From: Candidatus Flexicrinis affinis
Lineage (GTDB): Bacteria > Chloroflexota > Anaerolineae > Aggregatilineales > Phototrophicaceae
Direction: 5' to 3'
Assembly (NCBI GenBank): GCA_016716525.1
Contig: JADJWE010000010.1
Coordinates: 124,001 to 188,000, forward strand
DNA: 64,000 nucleotides
Shown: positions 51,189-60,134 of the stretch, one piece after another
Numbering within the stretch: the first letter of the stretch is position 1
How the letters are laid out: every line of letters starts with the position of its first letter
Made by a program: the position numbers and the translations under genes
The notes under the pieces: model-generated
Seen by the model: the letters and a program-made list of their open reading frames with translations, nothing else
Database searches by the model: none
Told to the model about the DNA's origin: nothing

Positions 51189-54011
51189 CTACGGCACGAG
51201 GTATGTGCTCGTCCAGCTTGGCCGCGGCGGTAGATCGCCCGCCTCGACCCGCGCGCGCCAATCGTCGTCGGTCAGCCGCGACTGAATGTCGCCGGTGAAC
51301 TGATAGCTGCTGTAGACGAACCCGCGCGTGAGCTGCAAGCCGAGCGGGCTGTTGGTCACCACCCACAGCGTGTCGACGTTGCCGACCGCCGTGTACAGCA
51401 CCGTGCCTGCAGACGGGTTGCTGGCGATATCCGCGATCAGCGCCATGCGCTCCGGTGGGTCGGGGATCGCCTCCTGCAGGATGATGCGGATCGCGCTCAG
51501 GCGCTGCGCGAAGAACTCCTGCAGGTCGTAGTACTCGTCCTCGGTGAGCGGCTCGCCGCGCAGTTCGCGCACCGCCAGATCGGCCAGCTCAGACGACATC
51601 GACGCGATCTGGCCGCCGGCAAAACGCACCGCCGACAGCAGTTGGGCGTTGTCGAGGTAGCCGCGCGACTCCAACCCGAGCATGAGCGAGTTTGACGCGA
51701 TCGCAATGCGCGCGAACACCAGCGGATTCGGCTCGATCACGCTGTAGCTGGTGACCGGCGGCAGCCAGCCACCGCCGCCGAGACCGCCGTAAGGCTGTTC
51801 GGCATACAGCAGGGTGGCGTGTTTGAGCTGCGTATAGCTGCCGGCGAACGTGTTGATGTCCTTGTACTTCCACGCGTCGGTCTGCATCAGCGGCGGATAC
51901 AGCGCGTCGTCGCGCACCAGCAGCGGCTGAAGCGCCGACAGCCACCCGCCATAAAGCGTTTCCTGCCACGCCTCGGCTGTGATCGTGTTGACCTCGTCGC
52001 GCAGTTCGCCGAGGTTTTCGGTGTAGTTCAGGAAGTCGGTCGCGCCGGCTTCGTCAGTGACGACGAACGCCAAGTCGCTGCCCAGCACCGCCGCCACGTC
52101 CTCGACCATCGGCAGCGCGCGCGATTTCTCGCGTTCGCCCACGGCCGGGTAGATCAGGTTCTGCATCACGTAGCCGTCGAACGTGAAGCGCTGCCCGAAC
52201 ACGCGAATACCGCGTGTGAATTCGTCCAGTTCGCCTTCGGTGATCCCGATCGGCAGTTCGATGCTGTTGATCTTCGGCCCCGGCAGCGCCAGCAGCCCCG
52301 CGAGAACCTGATCGGTCAGCGCGTCGTCGGCCATCGCCGTGAGCGGCAGGTCGTCTCCGTAGGTCGTGCGCATCAGTGGCAGCACGTCGCGCGGGCTGAG
52401 GTCGTCGACCGGCCCGACGAGCCACGCCAGCGTCTCGTCGAGGTTGGCCCAGTTGTCGTACGCGCCGGACTGCGCCAACGCGCGTGTCGCCAGCAAGCCG
52501 GTCTGCGTGTCGATGCGGTCCTTGGTGCGGAAGGTGATCCGGCCCAGCCACATCATCGCGCGGAAGTAGCTACTCAGCGCGCCCGAGCTGGGGTAATAGC
52601 TGCGCGGCTTGTACTGGCTGAAGTCTTCGGTGTAGTCGGTGAGGATCGGCACCTTGCCGGAGCCTTCTTCGGTCGCGATCATCGCGTAGACCGCTTCGGC
52701 CTCGGCGCGGATGTCCGGGTCCAGCCCGATGAACGCCTCGCTGATGGAGGTCAGTTGGGGATAACTGCCGGTGTAATCCAACGCGCCGCGTTCGAGCGCC
52801 AGCGCCGCTACCGCGTAGTAGATCGCAGCCCGCCGCGCCGGTTCTTCGAGCGGTGTCCCGGCCACAGCCTCCCACTGCTGCTGGGCGCTCACGAGGCTCG
52901 ACGCGACGATCCCCGACGCTTCCCCGTACAGCCGTTCCATCTCGAGGTACTTGAGCGTGTTCTCGTAGAGCTGATACAGCGTATCGAGCAGCGCGTCGGT
53001 CGTAATGAAGTCGGCCTTGCCTTCGGTGTGATCCCAGCCTTCGAAGTAGGCGCGATCGAAGTACGGCGCGTCGCCGGGGACGACCACGAAGCCGTTCTGC
53101 GCCAACGTGCGAAGCTGCGCATCGGTCAGGCCAGCGTCGGCCACGAAGCGCACCGCGTCGAGGTTGATCGGCAGGCTGGGGAAGTCGCCGCTATAGGCAT
53201 CGGGCATCTCCAGCAGCAGCGGGTCCGGCCCGCTGGTGAACGTCCACAGCCCGGCGAACTCGCCGGCGACCAGACGTTCGTCGGGGGTGACGGTCGGCAC
53301 GGGCAGTACCGGCGTGGTGATGACCGGCGCGTCGGCGGTAATGCCCAGCGCGACCGGCTCAGCCGGGTTAAATTCGAACGGTTCCAGCAGGTACGCGCCG
53401 TTCAGGAATTCCGGGATGAACCCGTAGTACGCGCCTTCCGCCTCCCACACGATCGCGCCGGAAACGCAAAGCGGCCCGCGGAACAGGTGGAACCATTCGT
53501 CTGCCCCGATCGACGCAGGCTCGCCGCTAGCGTTGGTGTAGGTGAACGAAACACCGGGCGCGAGTTCGACGAAGTCGCCTTCGCTGAAGCGGCTCGCAAC
53601 TTCCGGGCACTGCCCGTTGTCGGTTGTATCTTTGAATATATCGAGGTCGACTACCCCACCCTGCACGGCGGCCGTGCCGGGCGCGAAGAAGTACTCCTCG
53701 GCATCGCCCTCGGCGACCCACCCCTGTTGACCGTCGCCGTAGTCGATCCGCCACCAGTAGTAGCCGTCGGCGCACGTCGGCCCGTCGCCGATGGTGAAAG
53801 CGGTGCCTTCAGGCAGTTGATCGATTCGTTCGGCCGACGTCCCCGGCGCGGATCGGACGTTGAGCGGCGTGCCGTCGGTGAACATGACGTACGCCGCGGC
53901 ACCGACGTCCACTCGCGGTGTGGGTGCGTCCCCGCACGCCTCTTGCGCGTTGGCGCTCGGCGCCGGGACAAGCAAACTGAGTGCCAGCAACAGAATTACA
54001 AGCTGACGCAT
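51189..54011 (-). CDS. Secreted SH3-DUF3160 protein
   Basis: 940 residues. Signal peptide MRQLVILLLALSLLVPAPSA then NAQ. Residues about 25-120: SH3b-like domain (VMFTDGTPLNVRSAPGTSAE ... DGQQGWVAEGDAEEYF). Residues about 125-230: a second beta domain with three Cys. After a Thr/Pro linker the DUF3160 domain runs from about 265 to the end. The start at 54011 is set by AGGAGG eight bases upstream; the frame is open further upstream but lacks a signal. SH3b domains often bind wall peptides, so an extracytoplasmic, wall-associated role is inferred. The function of DUF3160 is unknown. Confidence 0.85.
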   Translation of the reverse strand: MRQLVILLLALSLLVPAPSANAQEACGDAPTPRVDVGAAAYVMFTDGTPLNVRSAPGTSAERIDQLPEGTAFTIGDGPTCADGYYWWRIDYGDGQQGWVAEGDAEEYFFAPGTAAVQGGVVDLDIFKDTTDNGQCPEVASRFSEGDFVELAPGVSFTYTNASGEPASIGADEWFHLFRGPLCVSGAIVWEAEGAYYGFIPEFLNGAYLLEPFEFNPAEPVALGITADAPVITTPVLPVPTVTPDERLVAGEFAGLWTFTSGPDPLLLEMPDAYSGDFPSLPINLDAVRFVADAGLTDAQLRTLAQNGFVVVPGDAPYFDRAYFEGWDHTEGKADFITTDALLDTLYQLYENTLKYLEMERLYGEASGIVASSLVSAQQQWEAVAGTPLEEPARRAAIYYAVAALALERGALDYTGSYPQLTSISEAFIGLDPDIRAEAEAVYAMIATEEGSGKVPILTDYTEDFSQYKPRSYYPSSGALSSYFRAMMWLGRITFRTKDRIDTQTGLLATRALAQSGAYDNWANLDETLAWLVGPVDDLSPRDVLPLMRTTYGDDLPLTAMADDALTDQVLAGLLALPGPKINSIELPIGITEGELDEFTRGIRVFGQRFTFDGYVMQNLIYPAVGEREKSRALPMVEDVAAVLGSDLAFVVTDEAGATDFLNYTENLGELRDEVNTITAEAWQETLYGGWLSALQPLLVRDDALYPPLMQTDAWKYKDINTFAGSYTQLKHATLLYAEQPYGGLGGGGWLPPVTSYSVIEPNPLVFARIAIASNSLMLGLESRGYLDNAQLLSAVRFAGGQIASMSSELADLAVRELRGEPLTEDEYYDLQEFFAQRLSAIRIILQEAIPDPPERMALIADIASNPSAGTVLYTAVGNVDTLWVVTNSPLGLQLTRGFVYSSYQFTGDIQSRLTDDDWRARVEAGDLPPRPSWTSTYLVP

Positions 54012-54480
54012 TCGTAGCCTCCTAAATAGATTCGTGTGTTGATTCCATTGTATGCCTGTCCCGTGCGGGTGCTGGCCCGTATGGACTCTGCCGGGGGCCG
54101 GCCAGCCGCCGGTTGATCGCCTGTGTACCGACGGCTTCGCCACGGAAACGTATGGGGCTGCGACAAAACCAGACACCGAGGTCACGGCGCCGGCTCCGGA
54201 CGGGGCGAGCCGCCGGCTCCCTGCCTCACCCGACGAAGGGTGTGTCCCTGACCACACCTCAACATTGCGTCATTCTGTTCGTATGGCGTAGGGACACGGC
54301 ACCGCCGTGTCCGGCAGAAAAACGACTGAACCACAAAGGGCACAGAGGACACAGGGCAACATTGAGCACACTGAGATGGTCGTAGGGGCGAGCCGGCGGC
54401 TCGCCCGCCTCGTTGGAGGGAGCGTGCCCCGTCCAACCGATGATGCCGCGTTTTAGCGTTCGATGGACGTCGCCACACGG
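54012..54480. repeat. Intergenic repeats
   Basis: No gene. Contains GTAGGGACACGGCACCGCCG + TGTCC (54289-54313), degenerate CACAGAG repeats (AACCACAAAGGGCACAGAGG, from about 54330), and GTAGGGGCGAGCCGGCGGCT + CGCCC (54381-54405). In the last, the stem bases differ from the common GACCC/GGGTC form on both arms. Confidence 0.65.
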
Positions 54481-54932
54481 GGGCCGGGCCCGGGGCCAGC
54501 CGGCGCCACCCGGGCCCGCGGGGCGGGGGCACCCGCGGGGCCCGGCCGCGCCCGGGCCCCCCGGCGGGCCCCGCCGCGCGGCGGCGGGGCCCCCGCCCCG
54601 GGGCCCGGGGCCCCCGCCGGGGCGCGCCCGCCCGGGCCGGGGGGGGGGCGCCCGCCCCCCCGGCCCCCCACGGCGGCCCGCCCCCCAACCCCCCCCCCGG
54701 CGGGGGGGGCGCGGGCCCCGCCCCCCGGCCCCCGCCCGGGCCGGCCCCCGGCCCCCCCCCCCCGGCCCCGCCGCCCCCCGCCCCCCCCCCGGCCCCCGGC
54801 CGCGGGGGGGCCGCCCCGGCGGGGGGGGGGGCCCGGGGGGGGCGCCCGCCCGGGCCGCGGGCGGCCCCCCGGGCCCGGGGGCGGCGGCCCGGCGGGCGGG
54901 GGCCCCCGCGGCCCCCGCGGGGGCCCCCGGGC
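54481..54932. other. 452 bp block of almost pure G and C
   Basis: Only six A residues (54498, 54508, 54531, 54670, 54687, 54688) and no T in 452 bases; 54689-54932 is entirely G/C. Homopolymers reach about 12. It begins right after normal sequence and ends at the trmB stop codon. The composition is unlike anything else here. A consensus or base-calling artefact in a hard-to-sequence spot is the first explanation; the frames in it are not genes. Confidence 0.9.
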
Positions 54933-55997
54933 TCACTCGCTGCGGGCGTCAGGCGCGAGCGACTCAAACCCGGTGCGGGCTTTGTCGCCGGTCACACGGG
55001 CGTCGGGGTGCAGCGATTCGACCCATTCCGCCACCTGCCGCACGGCGAAATGGATGCCGTCGGTCGGGCGCGGGCTGCCGAGCGTCCCCAGACCCACCGC
55101 CCACTCGCCGGGGCGTTCCTTGATCGGCACGATCATCACGGCGACGTGCTGGTGAATCGTCGGCTCGCTGACATAGCACTCGACCAGCACCGCGCCGCGC
55201 CCTGTGAACGCCTCCGACGCATTGACCGAAATCTGGCCGGCGATCCCGCGCGGCTCGCGCGCCGCAGCTTTGGCCGAGAACGGCACAAACGCGGCGGCGA
55301 TCTCCGGCGCGGTCAAGGGCAGGGCAAGCGTGATGTGCGGCATCTCAGCCTCCGTAATCACGGGCAGGTCGGGCAGCGCGGTGGCGTCCCGCCGGTAGGC
55401 GAAGTAATGGCGTTCGCGGCCCTCGGCGATGGCCTTGCGCTCGTATTTGGTGACGATGCGCCCGGGCAGCGGCTCGTCCGACCACGGCGCGGGCAGCGTG
55501 TTGACCAGCCCTGCCGTCTCGCGCAGCGCCTCGTCGCTCATCAGCGCGTAGTCGTGGATGTCGGTCGCCAAGTACAGCATCCCGCCCGGCTTCAGGCGCG
55601 AGGCCATGACGGCGAGGTTGGCCGGGGTCATCAGGCGGCGGCGTTCGTGGCGTGCCTTAAACCACGGGTCGGGAAAGTTGACGTGAATCTGATCGAGCGA
55701 TGCCGGTCCGAACAGGTGATACAGCGCCGTCTCCGCGCGCGAAAACACGGCGCGCACGTTGGGCAGATCGCCGCGGTCGCGCATTTTGTCGACATGAACG
55801 AGACACTCGTTGGCGATTTCCACGCCGACGATACGCGCCCGCGGGTACTGCGCTGACAAGTGTTTGAGAAAGTGCCCGTAGCCAAAGCCGATCTCGAGGA
55901 TCAGCGGGCCGCCGGCGGGAGCGTCATCCGCGAACAGCGCGTCCCAATCGCACGGCCACGGCAGCGTGAGGCTGCTCAGGCGCGGGGCAAGCCTCAC
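54933..55997 (-). CDS. trmB: tRNA (guanine-N7)-methyltransferase with C-terminal extension
   Basis: 354 residues. TrmB methylates G46 in tRNA. SAM motif ILEIGFGYGHFL; VGVEI after strand 2; NFPDPWFKARHERRRLM is the TrmB signature; a late Thr-Lys-Tyr-Glu (VTKYERKA) completes the site. TrmB is normally about 220-240 residues; here about 125 more follow from MPHITLALPLTAPEIAAAFV, a separate alpha/beta-looking domain I do not recognise. The start is GTG at 55997, overlapping the stop of the FAH-family gene as GTGA; the GTG at 56012 is an alternative. The stop codon touches the G/C block. Confidence 0.88.
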   Translation of the reverse strand: MRLAPRLSSLTLPWPCDWDALFADDAPAGGPLILEIGFGYGHFLKHLSAQYPRARIVGVEIANECLVHVDKMRDRGDLPNVRAVFSRAETALYHLFGPASLDQIHVNFPDPWFKARHERRRLMTPANLAVMASRLKPGGMLYLATDIHDYALMSDEALRETAGLVNTLPAPWSDEPLPGRIVTKYERKAIAEGRERHYFAYRRDATALPDLPVITEAEMPHITLALPLTAPEIAAAFVPFSAKAAAREPRGIAGQISVNASEAFTGRGAVLVECYVSEPTIHQHVAVMIVPIKERPGEWAVGLGTLGSPRPTDGIHFAVRQVAEWVESLHPDARVTGDKARTGFESLAPDARSE

Positions 55998-56812
55998 GGC
56001 AGCGCCTTGCACGTATTGGTCAGCGTCCCGATGCCCTCAATGGTTACCGACACGGTGTCGCCGTCCTGCAGGAAGCGCGGCGGTTTCATGCCCTTGCCGA
56101 CGCCCGACGGCGTGCCGGTCAGGATGATGTCGCCCGGTTCGAGCGTAATCCAGCGCGTGATGTAAGCGATCAGGCTGTCGACCTTGTGGATCATGTCGGC
56201 GGTGCTGCCATCCTGCATGGTCTCGCCGTTGACCGTCGTCGTGATCTTTAGGGCGTGCGGATCGGCCACGTCCTTGCGCGTGACGATCGCCGGCCCCAGC
56301 GGGCAGAAGGTGTCCATGCCCTTGCCGCGCACCCACTGCGGCTCTTTGGCTTGCAGGTCGCGCGCGGTGACGTCGTTGGCGACAGTGTAGCCGTAAATGT
56401 ACTTGAACACATCTTCGGCGGTCACATGGCTGGCGCGCTTGCCGATCACGACCGCCAGCTCGCCCTCCCAGTCGACCTCCTGCGAGACGGCCTGACTCCA
56501 CGTGATCGCCTCGCCATGGGCGATGACGGCGCTTGGCAGCTTGGCGAACATCAGCGGATCGGCCGGGGCTTCGCCGCCCATTTCTTTGGCGTGGTCGGCG
56601 TAGTTCTTGCCGATGGCGACGATCTTTCGCGGGTGCAGCGGCGGGCGCAGCGTGACCTCGCTGAGCGGGTAATGGATGCTGGTTTCGTTGGGCGTGATCC
56701 CGGCTTCGAGCAGCGAGAGCATATCGCCGGTCCAAGCGGTCATGATGACGGTGTCGTCACGCAAAATGCCGACTCCCGTCCGCTGGGGATGAGCAAACGT
56801 TACGAGCTGCAT
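55994..56812 (-). CDS. Fumarylacetoacetate hydrolase-family protein
   Basis: 272 residues. FAH-fold enzymes hydrolyse, decarboxylate or isomerise acylpyruvates. Metal residues are in VDWEGELAVVIGK (Glu-Gly-Glu) and in GEAP..DPLMFAK; KIVAIGKNYADHAKEMG, GYTVANDVTARDLQ and LTGTPSGVGKG are family marks. The specific reaction (homoprotocatechuate or oxaloacetate or acylpyruvase) cannot be assigned. It is translationally coupled to trmB through GTGA, an unexpected partner. Confidence 0.9.
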   Translation of the reverse strand: MQLVTFAHPQRTGVGILRDDTVIMTAWTGDMLSLLEAGITPNETSIHYPLSEVTLRPPLHPRKIVAIGKNYADHAKEMGGEAPADPLMFAKLPSAVIAHGEAITWSQAVSQEVDWEGELAVVIGKRASHVTAEDVFKYIYGYTVANDVTARDLQAKEPQWVRGKGMDTFCPLGPAIVTRKDVADPHALKITTTVNGETMQDGSTADMIHKVDSLIAYITRWITLEPGDIILTGTPSGVGKGMKPPRFLQDGDTVSVTIEGIGTLTNTCKALP

Positions 56813-56848
56813 GATACTGTCCTTAGGCGGTTCGTCTACGAAACTTGG

Positions 56849-57373
56849 CTATATCCAGCCCTTGCCGGCACTCGCGTCTTTCAGGTTTTCGACCAACTGG
56901 GCGCGGTACGGCCCGAGTTCAAGACGGAGGCGGTCTAGGGTTTGGGCGTCGGACGACATCTCGAGCACGAGCGCCGGATGCCCGCTGCGCAGCCGGTCGG
57001 CCAGCGAGTCGATCTGGCCGGACTTGAAGCCGCTGTCGAGCAGGTTGGCGGCAAAGCGCCCGGTCGCACCGCCGACCAAGCCACCGACCAGCACCCCCGC
57101 GCCCAGCGCGATGATCACGCCGACGCCGGGCAGCGCCAACGCCCCCAACTGCGCGAACCCGAGCGCGGTCATCGCTGCGCCCAGCGTCCCGCCGGCGATG
57201 CCGGCCTCGTCCGCGCTAATGTCATCGCCGATTACGATGGTCTCGCCGGTAGTGGCCCGGGCAACGATAGCAGCACGCCGGATTTTCAGATCCGGGACGG
57301 TCATCAGATGATCGAGCGCCTTGGTCAGGACGCTGCGTGATGGAAACACCGCCACCAGAATCTCGGTCGCCAT
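56849..57373 (-). CDS. DUF1269-like glycine-zipper membrane protein
   Basis: 174 residues. Starts EILVAVFPSRSVLTKALDHL, then a long Gly/Ala-rich hydrophobic stretch (about 60-115: GIAGGTLGAAMTALGFAQLG, GVGVIIALGAGVLVGGLVGG) of the glycine-zipper kind, and ends with a small soluble part (SLADRLRSGHPALVLEMSSD). This matches DUF1269-type proteins in layout. Function unknown; possibly an oligomeric membrane inclusion. Confidence 0.65.
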   Translation of the reverse strand: MATEILVAVFPSRSVLTKALDHLMTVPDLKIRRAAIVARATTGETIVIGDDISADEAGIAGGTLGAAMTALGFAQLGALALPGVGVIIALGAGVLVGGLVGGATGRFAANLLDSGFKSGQIDSLADRLRSGHPALVLEMSSDAQTLDRLRLELGPYRAQLVENLKDASAGKGWI

Positions 57374-57474
57374 AGGAAAAGCGGCGTGCCCCCGTCCTTG
57401 TTGTCAGCGCGTAGTGTACCACGAACGCCCCGCAAGCGGCAGTGGCGCGCAAGGCCACGGACGGGTCGATGGGC

Positions 57475-57969
57475 CTAGAACGGCAGCGCAAATACCTGAT
57501 CGACGGTGAGTTTGAACCCCGGCAGCACCGCTCCGGCGTCGATCGCCTCGCGCCCGCGGTACGCCCGGATGATGCCCGGCTGATCGGCTTGATAGACGTG
57601 GACCTCGAACAGCGGCGCGGTGAAGCACATCCACACCTGCGTGCTGCCCGCCGCCAGAAAGTCGCGCACGGCCTCCAGCTTGAAGATCGTCGGATCGGTC
57701 TGGCTGACGACCAGCACAGCCAAGTCCGGCGCGCCATGGAACGGCATCAGGTCGTCGTGGTGTGCGTCAAGGCGCTCGCGGCGGATGTAACTGGCATCCG
57801 GCACGCGCGCGCGGTTGACGTCCGGCGTGCCGTGCCACAAGGCGTAGAACAGCCCCGGCGGGAAAGCGGTGCCGTTCTGAGTTTCATCGGCATATTGGCG
57901 CAGGGCAGCATACACGTTGCCGCTCACCGCGGCACGCTGTACGTCAACAATCGGGTTCGGAAATGTCAT
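57475..57969 (-). CDS. Uma2-family (DUF820) protein, catalytic Glu apparently lost
   Basis: 164 residues. Uma2 is a PD-(D/E)XK-like family abundant in Chloroflexota and Cyanobacteria. The family order is present: RVPDASYIRRERLD (the PD motif), APDLAVLVVSQTDPTIFKLE (normally DLAVEVxSPSD), FLAAGSTQVWMCFT, FEVHVYQADQ and LPGFKLTVDQVF. The Glu of the DLAVEV strand is Leu here, so nuclease activity is doubtful. No other transfer signs. Confidence 0.75.
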   Translation of the reverse strand: MTFPNPIVDVQRAAVSGNVYAALRQYADETQNGTAFPPGLFYALWHGTPDVNRARVPDASYIRRERLDAHHDDLMPFHGAPDLAVLVVSQTDPTIFKLEAVRDFLAAGSTQVWMCFTAPLFEVHVYQADQPGIIRAYRGREAIDAGAVLPGFKLTVDQVFALPF

Positions 57970-58156
57970 GTTTTCCCCTTCACCCCCGGCAGAATTGATG
58001 AACCCTCACCCCCGGCCCCTCTCCCAACCTTCGGTGCTCCCGTTGGTCGTCGCAAGCGGGGAGAAGGGCTTGGACTTCGGGCCATGTTTCTCCCCCTCTC
58101 CGGTCTGTACACGCCCGGAGAGGGGGCCGGGGGGTGAGGTTCCTCCTCATCACTCA
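57970..58156. repeat. CTCACC-type long inverted element
   Basis: Arms CCTCACCCCCGGCCCCTCTC (from about 58002) and GAGAGGGGGCCGGGGGGTGA (to about 58139) enclose about 100 bp. The inner segment 58027-58051 is identical, reversed, to 26919-26943. TCATCACTCATCACTC (58147-58162) runs into the FemAB stop. Confidence 0.65.
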
Positions 58157-59200
58157 TCACTCAACGCCCCGCCGTAGGCGGAGGGCTTGCCGGAATGCCC
58201 AGTACAGCGGCGGGATAAGCGGCTTGTCCCACGCGCCGAGCGTGCGGACGACCTGCCCGCCCCAGCCGCGCTTGAAGCCGTACACGCCCCACAAGCCGTC
58301 GCTGCGAGACTGGAACTGTGCCTCGAGGTCGGTTTCGTCCGCGTCAGGCACGCCCCACAGGTCGTAGGTGGCGCATCCGCGCGCTTTGGCCCATTGGATC
58401 GCCGCCCACTGCACCGCGTAGCTCGCCATCATCTCGCGCTTGGCGTCGCTCGACGCGCCATACAAATACCACGCCGGCCCGCCGCTTGCACCCTCGACGG
58501 CGAACACCATCACGCCGGCCAGCAGGTCACCGTCGTGTTCGGCGAGGATCAGCGCGGCGTCACGCGGGGCGAACAGGTCGTACGCGAGCTGGTAGTAGGC
58601 GGCACTGTGGACGCCAAAATCGTTGCGGGTGCCGGTGGCCGTCATCAAGTCACAGAAGCGTGCGACATCGCTGGCCGCGGCCTCGAACGTGCGCACGCCG
58701 GCCTTCTGCGATTGGCGGATCTTGCGCCGTGTGCCTTGATTCATGCGCGCGAGAATGGCGTCGTCGTCCGCCGTGATGTCGAGCACGATGGTGCGCGGCG
58801 GCTGCACAGTTTGCGCCGACGGCCGGAAGCCGAGCGCGGCGGGATCGGGCGCGGCGTCATCCGCGTACAGTCCCGGCTCCCACTTGAGGAACACGGCGCG
58901 ATGCTTGCGGACAGCGCCGGCCACCGCGTCGATCAACGCCGGCCACTGCGAGTCGTCGGTCACGAACCCGCCGTGCGGGATGTACGCCAGCGTGAACAGC
59001 CGACCCGGCAGCGGACGAATCAGCACCTGCGCGCCGGCGTGAATCGCGCCGCCGGAGTCGCTCAGCGCGACCCGTTCGTACGCCCAGCCGAAGTGAGTCT
59101 TATGCTCGGCCCACGCGGCAAGCTGCAGAACGTGCGCCTGCGGATGGGCACGCACGAACGCATCCCACGCGGCGGCGGACGGGGTGGCGGGCGTCAGCAT
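58157..59200 (-). CDS. FemAB-type aminoacyltransferase
   Basis: 347 residues, two GNAT-like halves. FemX/FemAB proteins add amino acids from aminoacyl-tRNA to peptidoglycan precursors or related acceptors. Family marks: HVLQLAAWAEHKTHFGWAYE, RLFTLAYIPHGGFV, NQGTRRKIRQSQKAGVRTFE, WYLYGASSDAKREMMASYAV, LQWAAIQWAKARGCATYDLW-like and LYGFKRGWGGQ. The coiled-coil arm of staphylococcal FemA is absent, as in the shorter FemX-like group. Consistent with a peptidoglycan wall in this organism. Confidence 0.88.
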   Translation of the reverse strand: MLTPATPSAAAWDAFVRAHPQAHVLQLAAWAEHKTHFGWAYERVALSDSGGAIHAGAQVLIRPLPGRLFTLAYIPHGGFVTDDSQWPALIDAVAGAVRKHRAVFLKWEPGLYADDAAPDPAALGFRPSAQTVQPPRTIVLDITADDDAILARMNQGTRRKIRQSQKAGVRTFEAAASDVARFCDLMTATGTRNDFGVHSAAYYQLAYDLFAPRDAALILAEHDGDLLAGVMVFAVEGASGGPAWYLYGASSDAKREMMASYAVQWAAIQWAKARGCATYDLWGVPDADETDLEAQFQSRSDGLWGVYGFKRGWGGQVVRTLGAWDKPLIPPLYWAFRQALRLRRGVE

Positions 59201-59297
59201 AGGGCAAAGGGCGTTTCCATCGCCGGGGGCGTGCCGCTCACCGCATGTGTGAAAACGGGCGGCAGGTTCTTAGCACTCATCACTCATCACTTCGTGC

Positions 59298-60095
59298 TTA
59301 GGCGTCGACGCGCACCGCGACATCCAACCTCCACGCGATGTAGAGCGATTGCAGGAATGCCTTGAACTGCCGCACGCTCGAGTCGTCGCTGTCGCTGTCC
59401 TGAATCAGCAGCGGGAAGCGCACGTCGGCATCAGCCGGCGCGGGGCGCAGATTGCGGAAGTCGTCGGCCTCCAGCTCGCGCGGGACGGCGCCGGTAAACA
59501 GCAGCAGAATGGCGGCGTGGTTCGGGTTGATCGCACCGACCGAGAACATCATCTCGAACACTTGATTGGCGTTCAGCTCGAACTCGCCGAGGATGCGGCG
59601 CGCCGGCCGGTTGTCCTCGAAGTACACATCCGAGGCGGCGCGCAGCGGTTCGATGCTGGCGCCGTCGTACTTGAACTCCTCAACGCCCTGCTTGAGCAGC
59701 AGCCACACCAGCGCGTCGTCCGGCACCGGCATGCGATCGAGCAGCCACGCTTCGGCGGCCCCACTGACCGGATACTCGATGCTGCCGACGCACCCGAACG
59801 GCTTGCCAGCGCGGTTGGCGGGGCATCCGGCGCAGGCGGATTCGTGCGGCTTCAACTCGGCCGCGGCGTCCAGCAGGTGCTGCACGATGACGACCTGCGT
59901 TTCTTCCTGCCCCTCCGGCGTGCTGCGGGTGAACTCGAAGCCCATCTCGCTGGGCGGACGGTCGTCGCCGTTTTGCCGAAACAGCGCGATGATGCGCTGC
60001 GCGCGCGACTCGCCCTTGAGCCGTTCGATGATTCCGTCAGAGGTCAGCGCTTGCTTGGGCGCGCAGTCATAGTCGATGATATAGTCGATTGCCAT
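59298..60095 (-). CDS. Cys-cluster protein of unknown function
   Basis: 265 residues, start ATG at 60095. A cluster CAGCPANRAGKPFGCVG near residue 87 has three Cys spaced as in a metal or Fe-S site (CxxCx9C). Downstream parts are acidic and helical (ALVWLLLKQGVEEFKYDGAS, FELNANQVFEMMFSVGAINP). No signal peptide. I recognise no family. Divergent from the SGNH gene across only 39 bp. Confidence 0.55.
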   Translation of the reverse strand: MAIDYIIDYDCAPKQALTSDGIIERLKGESRAQRIIALFRQNGDDRPPSEMGFEFTRSTPEGQEETQVVIVQHLLDAAAELKPHESACAGCPANRAGKPFGCVGSIEYPVSGAAEAWLLDRMPVPDDALVWLLLKQGVEEFKYDGASIEPLRAASDVYFEDNRPARRILGEFELNANQVFEMMFSVGAINPNHAAILLLFTGAVPRELEADDFRNLRPAPADADVRFPLLIQDSDSDDSSVRQFKAFLQSLYIAWRLDVAVRVDA

Positions 60096-60134
60096 GCTGA
60101 GAATCCGTGTCGTACGCAGGCCCCAAAGTATACC

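Noticed and set aside
51819..54017. 732-codon open frame antisense to the DUF3160 gene
   Set aside because: Same artefact of codon use; the opposite strand has signal peptide, SH3 and DUF3160 domains.
54182..55155. Several long Gly/Pro/Ala/Arg frames through the G/C block
   Set aside because: They exist only because a sequence without A and T cannot encode stop codons.
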